NCBI RefSeq assembly: GCF_003633775.1
Contig: NZ_RBIN01000006.1
Span: forward strand, 247,111 to 311,110
Direction of reading: 5' to 3'
From: Kushneria sinocarnis
Lineage (GTDB): Bacteria > Pseudomonadota > Gammaproteobacteria > Pseudomonadales > Halomonadaceae
DNA: 64,000 nt
The notes beneath the pieces were generated by a model. That model was not told the origin of the DNA, ran no database searches, and saw only the letters and a list, made by a program, of their open reading frames with translations. Of this stretch, positions 30,042 to 39,197 are shown piece after piece; position 1 is the stretch's first letter; each line of letters starts with the position of its first letter. A program made the position numbers and the translations under genes.

Positions 30042-30073
30042 AACCGCTGACCCGAGGGTCAGCGGTTTTTTTT
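30042..30073 (+). terminator. Terminator of ndh
   Basis: Twelve-bp stem AACCGCTGACCC with its complement, a GAG loop and eight T. Confidence 0.92.
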
Positions 30074-30205
30074 GTTGTGGGGGTACGCCGATAACCGTTC
30101 GCCCTTCGTCCAGGCCGCTGTAGCACCACGACATCTCCTGCCGCCAAGGTCCAATGGGCAGCGCCGCCCCACTGCTCCACTCTCTTCGTCCATCAAACGC
30201 ACCGA

Positions 30206-30227
30206 TTTCTGGGACCGTTCCCAGAAA
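30206..30227. promoter_or_regulatory. Putative PtxS operator upstream of ptxS
   Basis: TTTCTGGGA-CCGT-TCCCAGAAA: 9-base arms, 4-base centre, starting 43 bases before the ptxS ATG. Its core TGGGA-N4-TCCCA recurs upstream of kguE, which marks it as the likely binding site of this LacI-family regulator (autoregulation). Confidence 0.75.
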
Positions 30228-30248
30228 CGTCTTCACCGCGGAGAGAGC

Positions 30249-31313
30249 ATGTCCCCGGATCACTCCCATCACGGTCAGCACCGTCCCGGCCGTCAGCGAC
30301 GTCCCACCATTCATGACGTCGCCCGTGATGCCGGCATCTCCAAGACCAGCGTGTCGCGCTATTTCGGCGCCGAGCGCGCCCTGCTGTCGGAGTCGATGCG
30401 CACACGCATCGAAGCCTCCATCGAACGGCTGGGCTTTCGCCCCGATCGCATCGCCAGCAGTCTGCGCGGTCGGCGTACCGGCCTGATCGGCATGCTGGTG
30501 GCCGACATGCGCAATCCCTATACCGTGGCCATGGTGCACGGCGCGGAACTCGCCTGCCGGGAGAACCGGTATTCGCTGGTGGTCTGCAATACCGACAGCG
30601 ACGATGCCCTCGAGCAGCGCCATCTGGAAGTCCTGCAGGGCTACAGCATCGAGGGGCTGATCGTGCACACCCCGGGCCACAACGCCGCGGCCCTGAGCGA
30701 GATGCTCAAGGCCGGGCTGCCGATGGTTCAGGTCGATCGCCGGCTGGAGACCCTGGAGTGCGACATGGTCGGACTCGACAACGAGCAGGCCATGTCCCTC
30801 GCCGTGGGCCATCTGGCCGAACAGGGCTATCACGACATACTCATGATCAGCGAGCCCACGGCGGCCATCAGCTCCCGCGAAACCCGCCTGGCCGCCTTTC
30901 AGCACGAAGTGACCCGGCACGCCCTGACCGGCCGGGTGCATCAGCAGGCCTTCACCCCGGAACCCGATACCACCGAACTCGATCGCTGCCTTGCCTCCTT
31001 TCTCGCTGATGCCGGACACCATCGACGGGCCATCCTGTGCGCCAACGGGGTCGTGACCCTGGCCGTCTGTCAGGCGCTCTACCGGCACTGCGCCGACCCC
31101 TTTGCCCACACCGGCCTGATGGGCATCGACGAGCTGGACTGGTGTGCCCTGGTCGGCCCGGGCATTACCACCATCGCCCAGCCGGTCGGCGAGATCGGCC
31201 GCCTCGCCTTCGAGCGTCTGCTGAACCACATCGAGGGCGGTGCCCGCGACGCTCGCGACTACACCTTCCCGGCGACCCTGTACCAGCGCGGCTCGACCCC
31301 GGGAGCACGCTGA
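30249..31313 (+). CDS. ptxS: LacI-family repressor of 2-ketogluconate genes (PtxS-like)
   Basis: A 354-residue LacI-family regulator. I chose ATG 30249 (GGAGAG upstream), since the frame further up overlaps the operator. After a His-rich N-terminal tail comes the helix-turn-helix (PTIHDVARDAGISKTSVSRYF, in parts about residues 19-40) and the hinge, then the sugar-binding core (GLIGMLVADMRNPYTVAMV, etc.). It is the first gene of ptxS-kguE-kguK-kguT-kguD, the exact Pseudomonas aeruginosa order, where PtxS responds to 2-ketogluconate. Matching palindromes flank it. Confidence 0.85.
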   Translation: MSPDHSHHGQHRPGRQRRPTIHDVARDAGISKTSVSRYFGAERALLSESMRTRIEASIERLGFRPDRIASSLRGRRTGLIGMLVADMRNPYTVAMVHGAELACRENRYSLVVCNTDSDDALEQRHLEVLQGYSIEGLIVHTPGHNAAALSEMLKAGLPMVQVDRRLETLECDMVGLDNEQAMSLAVGHLAEQGYHDILMISEPTAAISSRETRLAAFQHEVTRHALTGRVHQQAFTPEPDTTELDRCLASFLADAGHHRRAILCANGVVTLAVCQALYRHCADPFAHTGLMGIDELDWCALVGPGITTIAQPVGEIGRLAFERLLNHIEGGARDARDYTFPATLYQRGSTPGAR

Positions 31314-31345
31314 TGAGGTGTCCCGCCGAATTGAATCCGCTGCTT

Positions 31346-31361
31346 TTGGGATCGTTCCCAA
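31346..31361. promoter_or_regulatory. Putative PtxS operator upstream of kguE
   Basis: TTGGGA-TCGT-TCCCAA, sharing the TGGGA-N4-TCCCA core (spacers CCGT and TCGT) with the site before ptxS. It lies between the ptxS stop and the kguE start, so it could control an internal promoter of kguEKTD. Confidence 0.75.
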
Positions 31362-31380
31362 CCACCACAGGGAGACCACC

Positions 31381-32187
31381 ATGGGTCCGGTCATGATCTG
31401 TACTTCGGCCTTCGGTGCCGACCATGTGACCCGGCAGGGTCAGGGCGCACTGATCGAGCACATCCGCCGCGCCGGTGCCGACGGCATCGAGCTGCGCGAA
31501 GAGTTGCTGAGTCATCACGACCAGCCGCTCGACGAGCTGCGTCGGCGGCTGGCTGACAGCGCCCTGCGAGTCGCCTATTCGTCCGCCATCCCCTTGTTCG
31601 ACCGCCACGGGGCGACCGATGGCGAAGCCCTCGGCCGCTCGCTGGCACGCGCCGAAGCGCTGGGCGCCACGTTCATCAAGTTCGCGCTGGGAGACTGGCC
31701 TGCGCATGACGAGCCTGCGGATAACGCCCTGCAGATGCTGCTGGCACGTTTCGAGCGCACTCCGCTGGCCATCACCATCGAAAATGATCAGACCAGCCGC
31801 GGCGGTGACCCGCAAAGCCATCTGCAGCTGCATCGCAGACTGTGGCAGCTGGCGCCCGACTCACCGCGCGTCGGAGGGCCACGGGCCCTCTCCACCACCT
31901 TCGATCTCGGCAACGGCTACTGGAACGGCCACCCGACGGCCGACGGCATCAACGCGCTGGCCGCCCGGATCGGCTACATGCACTGCAAGCACGCCTGCAA
32001 CGACGGGGAGGGCTGGCACGCCTGCGCCCCGGATGACGCCACGCTCGAGACGTGGTCACGGCTCTGGCGGTCATTGCCAGCCGACCTGCCACGAGCGCTG
32101 GAATTTCCCGTCCCGCCCGACGACCCGGCCGCCCTGCGCCGACAGGTCGATCGGCTGCGCCATCTGCCCCTGAAGGAGCTCTGCTGA
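31381..32187 (+). CDS. kguE: KguE, sugar phosphate isomerase/epimerase-like protein
   Basis: A 268-residue TIM-barrel protein of the AP-endonuclease-2-like isomerase/epimerase fold. ATG 31381 follows AGGGAG; the longer frame overlaps ptxS. Fold-typical pieces: GADGIELREELL, FIKFALGDW, LAITIENDQT, TTFDLGNGYWNG and YMHCKHA, which supply metal-binding Glu, Asp, His residues. It belongs to the kgu (2-ketogluconate utilisation) cluster, but the exact reaction of KguE is not well established. Ends overlapping kguK by one base group (TGATG). Confidence 0.85.
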   Translation: MGPVMICTSAFGADHVTRQGQGALIEHIRRAGADGIELREELLSHHDQPLDELRRRLADSALRVAYSSAIPLFDRHGATDGEALGRSLARAEALGATFIKFALGDWPAHDEPADNALQMLLARFERTPLAITIENDQTSRGGDPQSHLQLHRRLWQLAPDSPRVGGPRALSTTFDLGNGYWNGHPTADGINALAARIGYMHCKHACNDGEGWHACAPDDATLETWSRLWRSLPADLPRALEFPVPPDDPAALRRQVDRLRHLPLKELC

Positions 32188-33164
32188 TGACCGCCCCGCT
32201 TCACGCACCGACTCATGACATCGTCGCCTTCGGTGAAACGATGGCCATGCTGGTGGCCGAAGAGACCGGCCCGCTGAGCAACGTGACCCGCTTTACCAAA
32301 CGCATCGCCGGGGCCGACAGCAACGTCGCCATCGGACTTGCCCGGCTCGGCCTCAACGTTGCCTGGATCAGCCGGGTGGGCGATGACAGTCTCGGCCGCT
32401 TCATCATCGACACCCTGGCCGGCGAAGGCATCGACTGCAGCCGGATCCGGATCGATCCCGAACACCCCACCGGCTTCCAGTTCAAGGCCCGACGCGACGA
32501 CGGCGGCGACCCTGAAGTGGAGTACTTTCGCCGTGGCTCGGCCGCCAGCCGACTCGCCCCGGAGGACCTGCCCCGCGAACTGCTCGCGGGCGCCCGTCAC
32601 CTGCACTGTACCGGTATTCCGCCGGCACTGGGCAACTCTGCCGGCGCCCTGACCCGCCACGCCATGAGCACCATGCGCGAACTCGGCGGCACCCTCTCCT
32701 TCGACCCCAATCTGCGTCCGGCACTGTGGCCGGATACCGCCACCATGCGAGCCGAGCTCAATGCGCTGGCTGCCATGGCGGACTGGGTCATGCCGGGGCT
32801 GGAAGAGGGCCGGCTGTTGACCGGACTCGAAACCGCCGAGGCGATCGCCGGCTTCTATCTCGAGCGGGGCGCGCGCGAAGTGGTCATCAAGCTCGGTGCC
32901 GACGGAGCGTGGTGGCAGAACCATGAAGGCGCCCGGCACTGCCCGGCGCAGCGCGTTCCCCGGATCGTGGACACCGTCGGCGCCGGGGATGGCTTCGCTG
33001 CCGGCTTCATCAGCGCGCGGCTCGAGGGGCTGGCGCCACAGGCCTGTCTCGAACGCGCCAATCTCATCGGTGCCCGCGCCATCGGCGTGGCCGGTGACAT
33101 GGAAGGCCTGCCCCGACGTGACGAGCTCGGCGTCGGGGCCTTCACGGCCCGCACGATCGTCTGA
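32187..33164 (+). CDS. kguK: 2-ketogluconate kinase (PfkB family)
   Basis: Phosphorylates 2-ketogluconate to 2-keto-6-phosphogluconate, 325 residues. ATG 32187 overlaps the kguE stop and has AAGGAG. PfkB signatures: GADSNVAIGLARLG (ribokinase signature 1) and DTVGAGDGFAAGFISA (signature 2 with the catalytic Asp); the ATP site includes VIKLGADGAW. Position in the cluster supports the substrate assignment. Confidence 0.9.
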   Translation: MTAPLHAPTHDIVAFGETMAMLVAEETGPLSNVTRFTKRIAGADSNVAIGLARLGLNVAWISRVGDDSLGRFIIDTLAGEGIDCSRIRIDPEHPTGFQFKARRDDGGDPEVEYFRRGSAASRLAPEDLPRELLAGARHLHCTGIPPALGNSAGALTRHAMSTMRELGGTLSFDPNLRPALWPDTATMRAELNALAAMADWVMPGLEEGRLLTGLETAEAIAGFYLERGAREVVIKLGADGAWWQNHEGARHCPAQRVPRIVDTVGAGDGFAAGFISARLEGLAPQACLERANLIGARAIGVAGDMEGLPRRDELGVGAFTARTIV

Positions 33165-33190
33165 CAAGCCCTTTTCTCAACCACATGCCG

Positions 33191-33205
33191 GGCCCCGACG
33201 GGGCC
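33191..33205 (+). other. Intercistronic hairpin between kguK and kguT
   Basis: Perfect GGCCCC-GAC-GGGGCC hairpin 26 bases after kguK, followed by GCTTT. It may weaken or stabilise the transcript ends between kguK and kguT; it is short for a terminator. Confidence 0.45.
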
Positions 33206-33229
33206 GCTTTCCGGCAAGGAGCATGGACC

Positions 33230-34513
33230 ATGGCAACACGTCTGCCCGTTCGGCGCTGGTGGTACCTGATGCCGATCGTCTTCATTACCTACAGTCTGGC
33301 GTACGTCGATCGCGCCAATTACAGCTTCGCCGCCGCCAGCGGCATGGCGGAGGATCTGCATATCACCTCGGCGATGTCGTCACTGCTCGGCTCGCTGTTC
33401 TTTCTGGGCTACTTCTTCTGTCAGATTCCCGGCACCATCTACGCCGAAAGACGCAGCGCGCGGGTACTGATCTTCTGGTGCCTGCTCTCCTGGGGCGTGC
33501 TGGCCACGCTGACCGGCATCGTGCCCAATGCCTACGGCCTGATCGTGATCCGGTTCCTGCTGGGTGTCACCGAGGCCGCCGTGATGCCGGCGATGCTGGT
33601 CTATCTCAGCCATTGGTTTACCCGCGCCGAACGCTCGCGGGCCAACACCTTCCTGATCCTCGGCAACCCGGTCACGGTGCTGTGGATGTCGGTGCTCTCC
33701 GGCTACCTCATCGAGCAGACCGACTGGCGCTGGATGTTCATCATCGAAGGGGCACCGGGCATCCTCTGGGCGGTATGCTGGTGGTTTCTGGTCGATGATC
33801 GCCCCGAGCAGGCGAAATGGCTTAACCGGGATGAAAAGCAGGCACTGGCCGATACCTTCCGGGAGGAGCAGCGCGATCTGAAGCCGGTCGCCAACTACAC
33901 CACGGCCTTCAGAACGCCCCAGGTGCTGCTGCTCTGCCTGCAATACTTCTGCTGGAGCATCGGGGTCTACGGCTTCGTGCTCTGGCTGCCGTCGATCCTC
34001 TCGAAGGCCGGTCAGCTCGACATCGTCGAAACCGGCTGGCTCTCCTCCGCGCCCTATCTGGCGGCCGTCATCGGCATGCTGCTGGTCTCCTGGGCCTCGG
34101 ACAAGCAGCTCAACCGGCGCCATTTCGTCTGGCCTCCCCTGGCCATTGCCGGTCTCGCCTTCATGGGCTCCTATCTGCTGGGCGCCCACCACTTCTGGTG
34201 GTCCTATGCCCTGCTGGTGATTGCCGGCTTCGGGCTCTACGCCCCCTACGGCCCCTTCTTTGCCATCATTCCGGAACTGCTGCCGAGCAACGTGGCCGGA
34301 GGGGCCATCGCGCTGGTCAACTCCTGCGGTGCGCTGGGCGGTTTTCTGGGGGCCTATGGCGTAGGCTATCTTAATGGCCTGACCGGGACGCCCGCGGCTT
34401 CCTACATCGCCATGGGCGGTTCGTTACTGTTTGCGGCGCTGCTGATCCATTTCGTTCGCCCGGTTACCGAACAGGAGCCATCCCGGCCGACCCAGGCGGC
34501 CGCGCACTCCTGA
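33230..34513 (+). CDS. kguT: 2-ketogluconate transporter (MFS, ACS family)
   Basis: A 427-residue, 12-helix major facilitator of the anion:cation symporter group, importing 2-ketogluconate. ATG 33230 follows AAGGAG by 8 bases. The family start RWWYLMPIVFITYSLAYVDRANYSFA, given here in parts, includes the charged YVDRANY motif of helix 1; the A-like loop and a long central loop (VDDRPEQAKWLNRDEK) fit ACS members such as GudP and KguT. Confidence 0.88.
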   Translation: MATRLPVRRWWYLMPIVFITYSLAYVDRANYSFAAASGMAEDLHITSAMSSLLGSLFFLGYFFCQIPGTIYAERRSARVLIFWCLLSWGVLATLTGIVPNAYGLIVIRFLLGVTEAAVMPAMLVYLSHWFTRAERSRANTFLILGNPVTVLWMSVLSGYLIEQTDWRWMFIIEGAPGILWAVCWWFLVDDRPEQAKWLNRDEKQALADTFREEQRDLKPVANYTTAFRTPQVLLLCLQYFCWSIGVYGFVLWLPSILSKAGQLDIVETGWLSSAPYLAAVIGMLLVSWASDKQLNRRHFVWPPLAIAGLAFMGSYLLGAHHFWWSYALLVIAGFGLYAPYGPFFAIIPELLPSNVAGGAIALVNSCGALGGFLGAYGVGYLNGLTGTPAASYIAMGGSLLFAALLIHFVRPVTEQEPSRPTQAAAHS

Positions 34514-34520
34514 TGTCGAG

Positions 34521-34540
34521 GGTGCGCCCGCGGGCGCACC
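34521..34540 (+). other. Perfect 20-bp palindrome between kguT and kguD
   Basis: GGTGCGCCCGCGGGCGCACC, seven bases after the kguT stop. In RNA it folds into a very stable hairpin without a T-run, suggesting processing or partial attenuation before kguD. Confidence 0.6.
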
Positions 34541-34572
34541 TCACCACTCCCTGCAAGACAGGAGAACGCTGC

Positions 34573-35559
34573 ATGTCCCGCAAGACGGTTCTGATCTATC
34601 AACGTCCGCTCAAGCCGGCCCTGCACGAGCGGCTGGCAAGCGAGTGCGAGGTCCTCGATTTCAGCGGCGAGAATAATCTGCGTGACAACGCCGACTTCCG
34701 CGAGGCGCTGAAGCGGGCGCACGGCCTGATCGGCTCCAGCGTGCCCATGGATCGCGAACTGCTGGCCGAGGCGGACAATCTCGAGGTCATTTCCAGCATT
34801 TCGGTCGGCGTCGACAACTACGATATCGACTATCTCAACGAGCGTGGCATCGTGCTCTGTCACACTCCCGATGTGCTGACCGAAACCACCGCCGATACGG
34901 CCTTTTTGCTGATTCTGGCCAGCGCTCGGCGCGCCGTCGAGCTGGCCAACATGGTCCGCCATGGCGAGTGGACCAGCAGCATCGCCGAGCCGCACTTCGG
35001 TGTGGATGTCCAGGGCAAGCATCTGGGGATCGTCGGCATGGGGCGGATCGGCGCCGCCATTGCACGACGCGGCCGATTCGGCTTCAACATGACGGTCAGC
35101 TATCACAACCGCTCGCGTCATGAGGATTTCGAGCAGGAACTCGGCGCCAGCTGGCGGGAGCTTGATGAGCTGCTGCGCGAGTGCGACTTCATCTGCGTGA
35201 CCGTACCGCTGTCCGAAGCCACCCGCGAGATGTTCGGCCAGCGCGAGTTCGAGCTGATGGGCGATCAGGCCATCTTCGTCAACATTTCACGCGGCGGCGT
35301 GGTCGACGAGCCGGCCCTGATCGAAGCGCTCGACAACGGCACCATTCGCGCCGCCGGGCTCGATGTCTTCACCACCGAACCGCTGCCGGCCGACTCGCCG
35401 CTGGCCCGGATGGACAACGTGGTGGCCCTGCCGCATATCGGCTCGGCCACGCACGAAACCCGCTATGCCATGGCGGAGCTGGCAGTCGACAACCTGCTGG
35501 CGGTGCTCAACGGGCAGCGGCCCCGGGCGCCCTACAACGCCGATCAGCTCGGGCGCTGA
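34573..35559 (+). CDS. kguD: 2-keto-6-phosphogluconate reductase
   Basis: D-isomer-specific 2-hydroxyacid dehydrogenase (GhrB-like), 328 residues, reducing 2-keto-6-phosphogluconate to 6-phosphogluconate, which enters the Entner-Doudoroff and pentose phosphate routes. ATG 34573 has AGGAG. NAD(P)-binding GIVGMGRIGAAIARR, catalytic Arg in NISRGGVVDE, Glu in DVFTTEPLP and His in LPHIGSAT are all present. Last gene of the cluster. Confidence 0.92.
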   Translation: MSRKTVLIYQRPLKPALHERLASECEVLDFSGENNLRDNADFREALKRAHGLIGSSVPMDRELLAEADNLEVISSISVGVDNYDIDYLNERGIVLCHTPDVLTETTADTAFLLILASARRAVELANMVRHGEWTSSIAEPHFGVDVQGKHLGIVGMGRIGAAIARRGRFGFNMTVSYHNRSRHEDFEQELGASWRELDELLRECDFICVTVPLSEATREMFGQREFELMGDQAIFVNISRGGVVDEPALIEALDNGTIRAAGLDVFTTEPLPADSPLARMDNVVALPHIGSATHETRYAMAELAVDNLLAVLNGQRPRAPYNADQLGR

Positions 35560-35618
35560 GGCGCCCATCCGCAGCCACGCGCCCCGGCCTTTCCGGGGCG
35601 CACCGTGGCCGCGGCCAC

Positions 35619-35975
35619 TCAGGGCATGGCCGCCGCCAGTACAGCCCTGATATCGGCCTCATGGCGCTCGGTGGCCGCCGCACCACACAGGGCGCGCTTT
35701 TTCGAGGCCGGCCAGCGCTTGATCGCCGCTTCGAGCCGCAGGGCCTCGGAGTGGGTACCCACCCGGCACGCATAGCGCAGGACCAGCGGCCCCTTGCCGC
35801 GCAGCGCCCGGGCCCCTCGCCGGCCACCGGCGCGATGTTCGGCCAGCCGCCGCTCGACATCGGTGGTGATGCCGGTATAAAGCCGCCCCTGGGCCGTCTC
35901 CAGCATATAGAGCCACCAGCAGGCTCCGGCGTTATCTGCCGAGGCCACGACGCATGGCACCGATGACGGTGTCAT
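35619..35975 (-). CDS. GIY-YIG domain protein (YhbQ-like)
   Basis: Small single-domain GIY-YIG protein of the bacterial YhbQ/UPF0213 type. The motif appears as [28 protein letters not shown], in parts: LYMLE, LYTGIT and RRLAEH, then a conserved Lys-rich end ([17 protein letters not shown]). Starts are uncertain: ATG 35975 overlaps the end of rpe by 44 bases, GTG 35948 overlaps less but has no SD. Biological role is unclear; weak DNA-endonuclease activity has been proposed for relatives. Confidence 0.8.
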   Translation of the reverse strand: MTPSSVPCVVASADNAGACWWLYMLETAQGRLYTGITTDVERRLAEHRAGGRRGARALRGKGPLVLRYACRVGTHSEALRLEAAIKRWPASKKRALCGAAATERHEADIRAVLAAAMP

Positions 35976-36621
35976 AGCGGTGCGGATCATCCTCGCGACG
36001 CGCCTTGAAGAGCGAGGAGCCGGCGACGAAGGTATCCGCGCCCGCAGCGGCGATCTCACCAATGTTGTCGGCATTGACGCCGCCATCCACCTCGAGGCGG
36101 ATGTCACGGCCGCTGGCATCGATCCGCTCACGCGCCTGACGCAGCTTTTCCATGGTATGCGGAATGAAGGACTGACCACCGAAACCGGGGTTGACGCTCA
36201 TCAGCAGGATCATGTCGACCTTGTCCATCACATGGTCGAGCCAGGTCAGCGGCGTGGCAGGATTGAACACCAGTCCGCAGCGCAGTCCGGCATCGCGGAT
36301 CAGCGACAGCGACCGGTCGATGTGCTCACTGGCTTCGGGATGAAAGGTGATGTCACTGGCGCCGGCATCGATGAAGGCATGAATCAGCTCATCCACCGGC
36401 TTGACCATCAGATGGACATCGATCGGTGCGGTAATGCCGTAGTCACGCAGCGCCTTGCAGACCGGCGCGCCGAAGGTCAGGTTGGGAACGTAATGGTTGT
36501 CCATCACATCGAAGTGAATCATGTCGGCGCCACTGGCCAGTACATCACTGACCTCCTCTCCCAGGCGGGCGAGATCGGCAGACAGGATCGACGGTGCAAT
36601 CTTCGGTTCAAGTGCGGGCAC
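35932..36621 (-). CDS. rpe: Ribulose-phosphate 3-epimerase
   Basis: Interconverts ribulose 5-phosphate and xylulose 5-phosphate, 229 residues. The start is GTG 36621 with GGAGGAA six bases upstream. TIM-barrel signatures: [52 protein letters not shown] and EVDGGV, containing metal-binding His and Asp residues. In Pseudomonas it adjoins gph-trpE; here the ndh-kgu block lies between. Confidence 0.96.
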   Translation of the reverse strand: MPALEPKIAPSILSADLARLGEEVSDVLASGADMIHFDVMDNHYVPNLTFGAPVCKALRDYGITAPIDVHLMVKPVDELIHAFIDAGASDITFHPEASEHIDRSLSLIRDAGLRCGLVFNPATPLTWLDHVMDKVDMILLMSVNPGFGGQSFIPHTMEKLRQARERIDASGRDIRLEVDGGVNADNIGEIAAAGADTFVAGSSLFKARREDDPHRYDTVIGAMRRGLGR

Positions 36622-36761
36622 GAAACTTCCTCCACAGGCAGCGCAACGATATCCAGCGCCAGTCTAACAAAGGCGCCGACATTGCGCTGCCGCCCGAGCG
36701 GCGTCATGGTGATCTGCCAGACTGATGCCGGAAGGCCCCCACACAACAAACGGACCCCGTC

Positions 36762-38489
36762 ATGACCCGACTGCTTCAGGCCCTGCTGCTGATGCTGACC
36801 AGCGCTTGCGCCCTTGCCGCCCCGGCGGCCACCGATAATGCGCCGATCCTCGAAGGCGAACGCTTCAACCCCGAGCTCGGCCGGCACGGCATGGTCGCCA
36901 CCAGCAACCGGCAGGCGACCCGTATCGCCCACCGGGTACTTGCCGAGGGTGGCAATGCCGTGGATGCCGCCGTCACCGCCGGCTTTGCGCTGGCCGTCAC
37001 CCAGCCACGCTCCGGCAACATCGGCGGCGGCGGCTTCATGCTGATCTCGGATGAAGAAAGCGGCGACGTCATTGCGATCGACTACCGCGAAAAGGCCCCG
37101 TCGGGGGCCTTTCGCACCATGTTTCAGGACGATGACGGCAATGTGGTGGCGCAGCGTTCACGCTTTTCCGCCAACGCCTCCGGCGTGCCCGGCACGGTAG
37201 CGGGGCTGGCCCTGGCACTGCGCCGATACGGCACCCTGAGCCTGGCCGAGGCGCTCGAACCGGCGATCGACCTGGCCCGCAACGGCTTCGAGGTCGTGCC
37301 CCGCTTCAGCGAGGGCCTGCGGCAGGCCGCCGACCGGCTCAAACAGTGGGAGGCCACCCGCAAAACATTCTACAAAAGCGATGGCAGCCTTTATCAGCCC
37401 GGCGATCGCTTTCGCCAGCCCGAGCTGGCCGAGACCCTGCAGCGCATCGCCGATCACGGGGCCGAGGAGTTCTATCGCGGCAGGACCGCGGATCTGCTGG
37501 TGAACACGATTCAGGCCCATGGCGGCATCATGACCCGCGAGGATCTGGCCCGCTATCAGCCGGTCATCCGGCAACCGGTTCACGGCAACTATCGCGGTTA
37601 CGACATCTACTCGATGGGGCCGCCCTCATCGGGCGGTGTACACATCATCCAGATCCTCAACACCATCGAGGGCGACGATATCGGCGCCATGGGCTTCAAC
37701 TCGGCGGCCACCATTCATCTGATGAGCGAGGCCATGAGCCGGGCCTACGCCGATCGCTCGAAGTATCTCGGCGATCCCGACTTCGTCGATGTCCCGGTCG
37801 GGGCGCTGACCTCGAAGGCCTATGCCCGGGCCCTGCGCGAGCAGATCGATCCGCGCCACGCCACCCCGGCCAGCGATATCGGCCCCGGCAATCCGGGACG
37901 CTACGAGTCGAATGAAACCACCCACTTCTCGGTGGCCGACGACTCCGGGCTGGCCGTTTCCAACACCTATACGCTGAACTTCAGCTACGGCTCGGGACTG
38001 ACCGTCGCCGGCGCCGGCTTCCTGCTCAACAACGAGATGGACGATTTCTCGTCCAAACCCGGCGTCCCCAATGCCTATGGTCTGATGGGCGGCGAGGCCA
38101 ATGCCATCGAGGGCAACAAGCGGATGCTCTCCTCGATGTCCCCGACCATCGTCAAGCATGATGGGCGCAACTTCCTGATCACGGGCAGCCCGGGAGGCTC
38201 GCGCATCATCACCACCACCCTGGAAGTGATCAGCAACGTGATCGATCACCACATGAACGTGCAGAGCGCCGTCAGCGCGCCCCGCTTTCACGATCAGTGG
38301 CTGCCCGACGAGATCCGCATCGAACAGGGCATCAGCCCCGATACCGTTCGACTGCTGAAAGGCATGGGACATCGGGTGGTGAAGAAGGATGCCATGGGGG
38401 CCAGCCAGTCGATCCTGATCCGCGCTGACGGCACCCTTGCCGGCGGTGCCGACCCGCGCCGCTCGACCTCTTCGGCAATGGGCCTGTGA
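36762..38489 (+). CDS. ggt: Gamma-glutamyltransferase
   Basis: Periplasmic autocleaving enzyme that removes or transfers the gamma-glutamyl group of glutathione and related peptides, 575 residues. A signal peptide (about 1-19, ending ACALAAP) is followed by the large subunit; the cleavage and catalytic Thr is Thr386 in NETTHFSVAD, matching E. coli Thr391. GSPGGSRIITT and NNEMDDF, family hallmarks, are present. Stands alone between rpe (divergent) and tpm (convergent). Confidence 0.95.
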   Translation: MTRLLQALLLMLTSACALAAPAATDNAPILEGERFNPELGRHGMVATSNRQATRIAHRVLAEGGNAVDAAVTAGFALAVTQPRSGNIGGGGFMLISDEESGDVIAIDYREKAPSGAFRTMFQDDDGNVVAQRSRFSANASGVPGTVAGLALALRRYGTLSLAEALEPAIDLARNGFEVVPRFSEGLRQAADRLKQWEATRKTFYKSDGSLYQPGDRFRQPELAETLQRIADHGAEEFYRGRTADLLVNTIQAHGGIMTREDLARYQPVIRQPVHGNYRGYDIYSMGPPSSGGVHIIQILNTIEGDDIGAMGFNSAATIHLMSEAMSRAYADRSKYLGDPDFVDVPVGALTSKAYARALREQIDPRHATPASDIGPGNPGRYESNETTHFSVADDSGLAVSNTYTLNFSYGSGLTVAGAGFLLNNEMDDFSSKPGVPNAYGLMGGEANAIEGNKRMLSSMSPTIVKHDGRNFLITGSPGGSRIITTTLEVISNVIDHHMNVQSAVSAPRFHDQWLPDEIRIEQGISPDTVRLLKGMGHRVVKKDAMGASQSILIRADGTLAGGADPRRSTSSAMGL

Positions 38490-38497
38490 GGACGGCG

Positions 38498-39154
38498 TCA
38501 GGCCTCGGCCGCACCGGGGCCGCGTCGTACCAGCCGCCAGAGATGCTCACGCATGCCCTGCCCCCGGGCGTCCTCATCCGAGCGCAGCCATTCACAGCGG
38601 AAATTGGCATCGAACAGCCGGCGGATTTCGTGCTCGTCCACCGAATAGGGCGGTCCCTCGGCGGGGCCTGCGGCGTGGGTCAGCGAGATCAGCAGTCCCG
38701 CCGCGCCGGGCGGCAGCAGATGCGCCAGATGCAGGGCATAACGCTGACGGGTGGAGGGCGGCAGCGCCACCAGCGCGGCACGGTCATGAAACCCTGCCAG
38801 CTCTCCGGCCAGCGCCGGACGGAAATGAAAGAAGTCACCGCCGTAGAGCGTGATGGCGCCCTGCTGCCAGCGCTCGAAGCGGGTGTCGTTGTCGTGGGCG
38901 GCCGGCTGATCGCTTTCGGCCACGAAGGCTTCCAGCGCCTCGGTGGCCAGCTCTACACCGATCACCTCATGCCCCTGCGCGGCCAGCCAGCGCATGTCGG
39001 GTGTTTTTCCACACAGCGGCACCAGTATGCGCGAGCCCTGCGCCAGCCCCAGACAGGACCAGTATTCCACCAGCCGCGGGTGCGGCTCGGCAAGGTGAAA
39101 GCCGATCCGCCCCTCCCGCCAGCGGGCCAGCCACTGCTCATGCTGATCACTCAT
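38498..39154 (-). CDS. tpm: Thiopurine S-methyltransferase family protein
   Basis: SAM-dependent methyltransferase, 218 residues from ATG 39154 (GGGAGG upstream). Matches bacterial TPMT: WLARWREGRIGFH near the start, RILVPLCGKTPDMRWLA as the SAM-binding motif I region, GHEVIGVELA, and a conserved FFHFRP segment. Bacterial homologues methylate thiopurines and are linked to tellurite or selenium resistance; the true substrate here is unknown. Confidence 0.9.
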   Translation of the reverse strand: MSDQHEQWLARWREGRIGFHLAEPHPRLVEYWSCLGLAQGSRILVPLCGKTPDMRWLAAQGHEVIGVELATEALEAFVAESDQPAAHDNDTRFERWQQGAITLYGGDFFHFRPALAGELAGFHDRAALVALPPSTRQRYALHLAHLLPPGAAGLLISLTHAAGPAEGPPYSVDEHEIRRLFDANFRCEWLRSDEDARGQGMREHLWRLVRRGPGAAEA

Positions 39155-39197
39155 GCGGCCTCCCGGCCAAACGACCCCGGGCCCTCGCCCGGACCTG

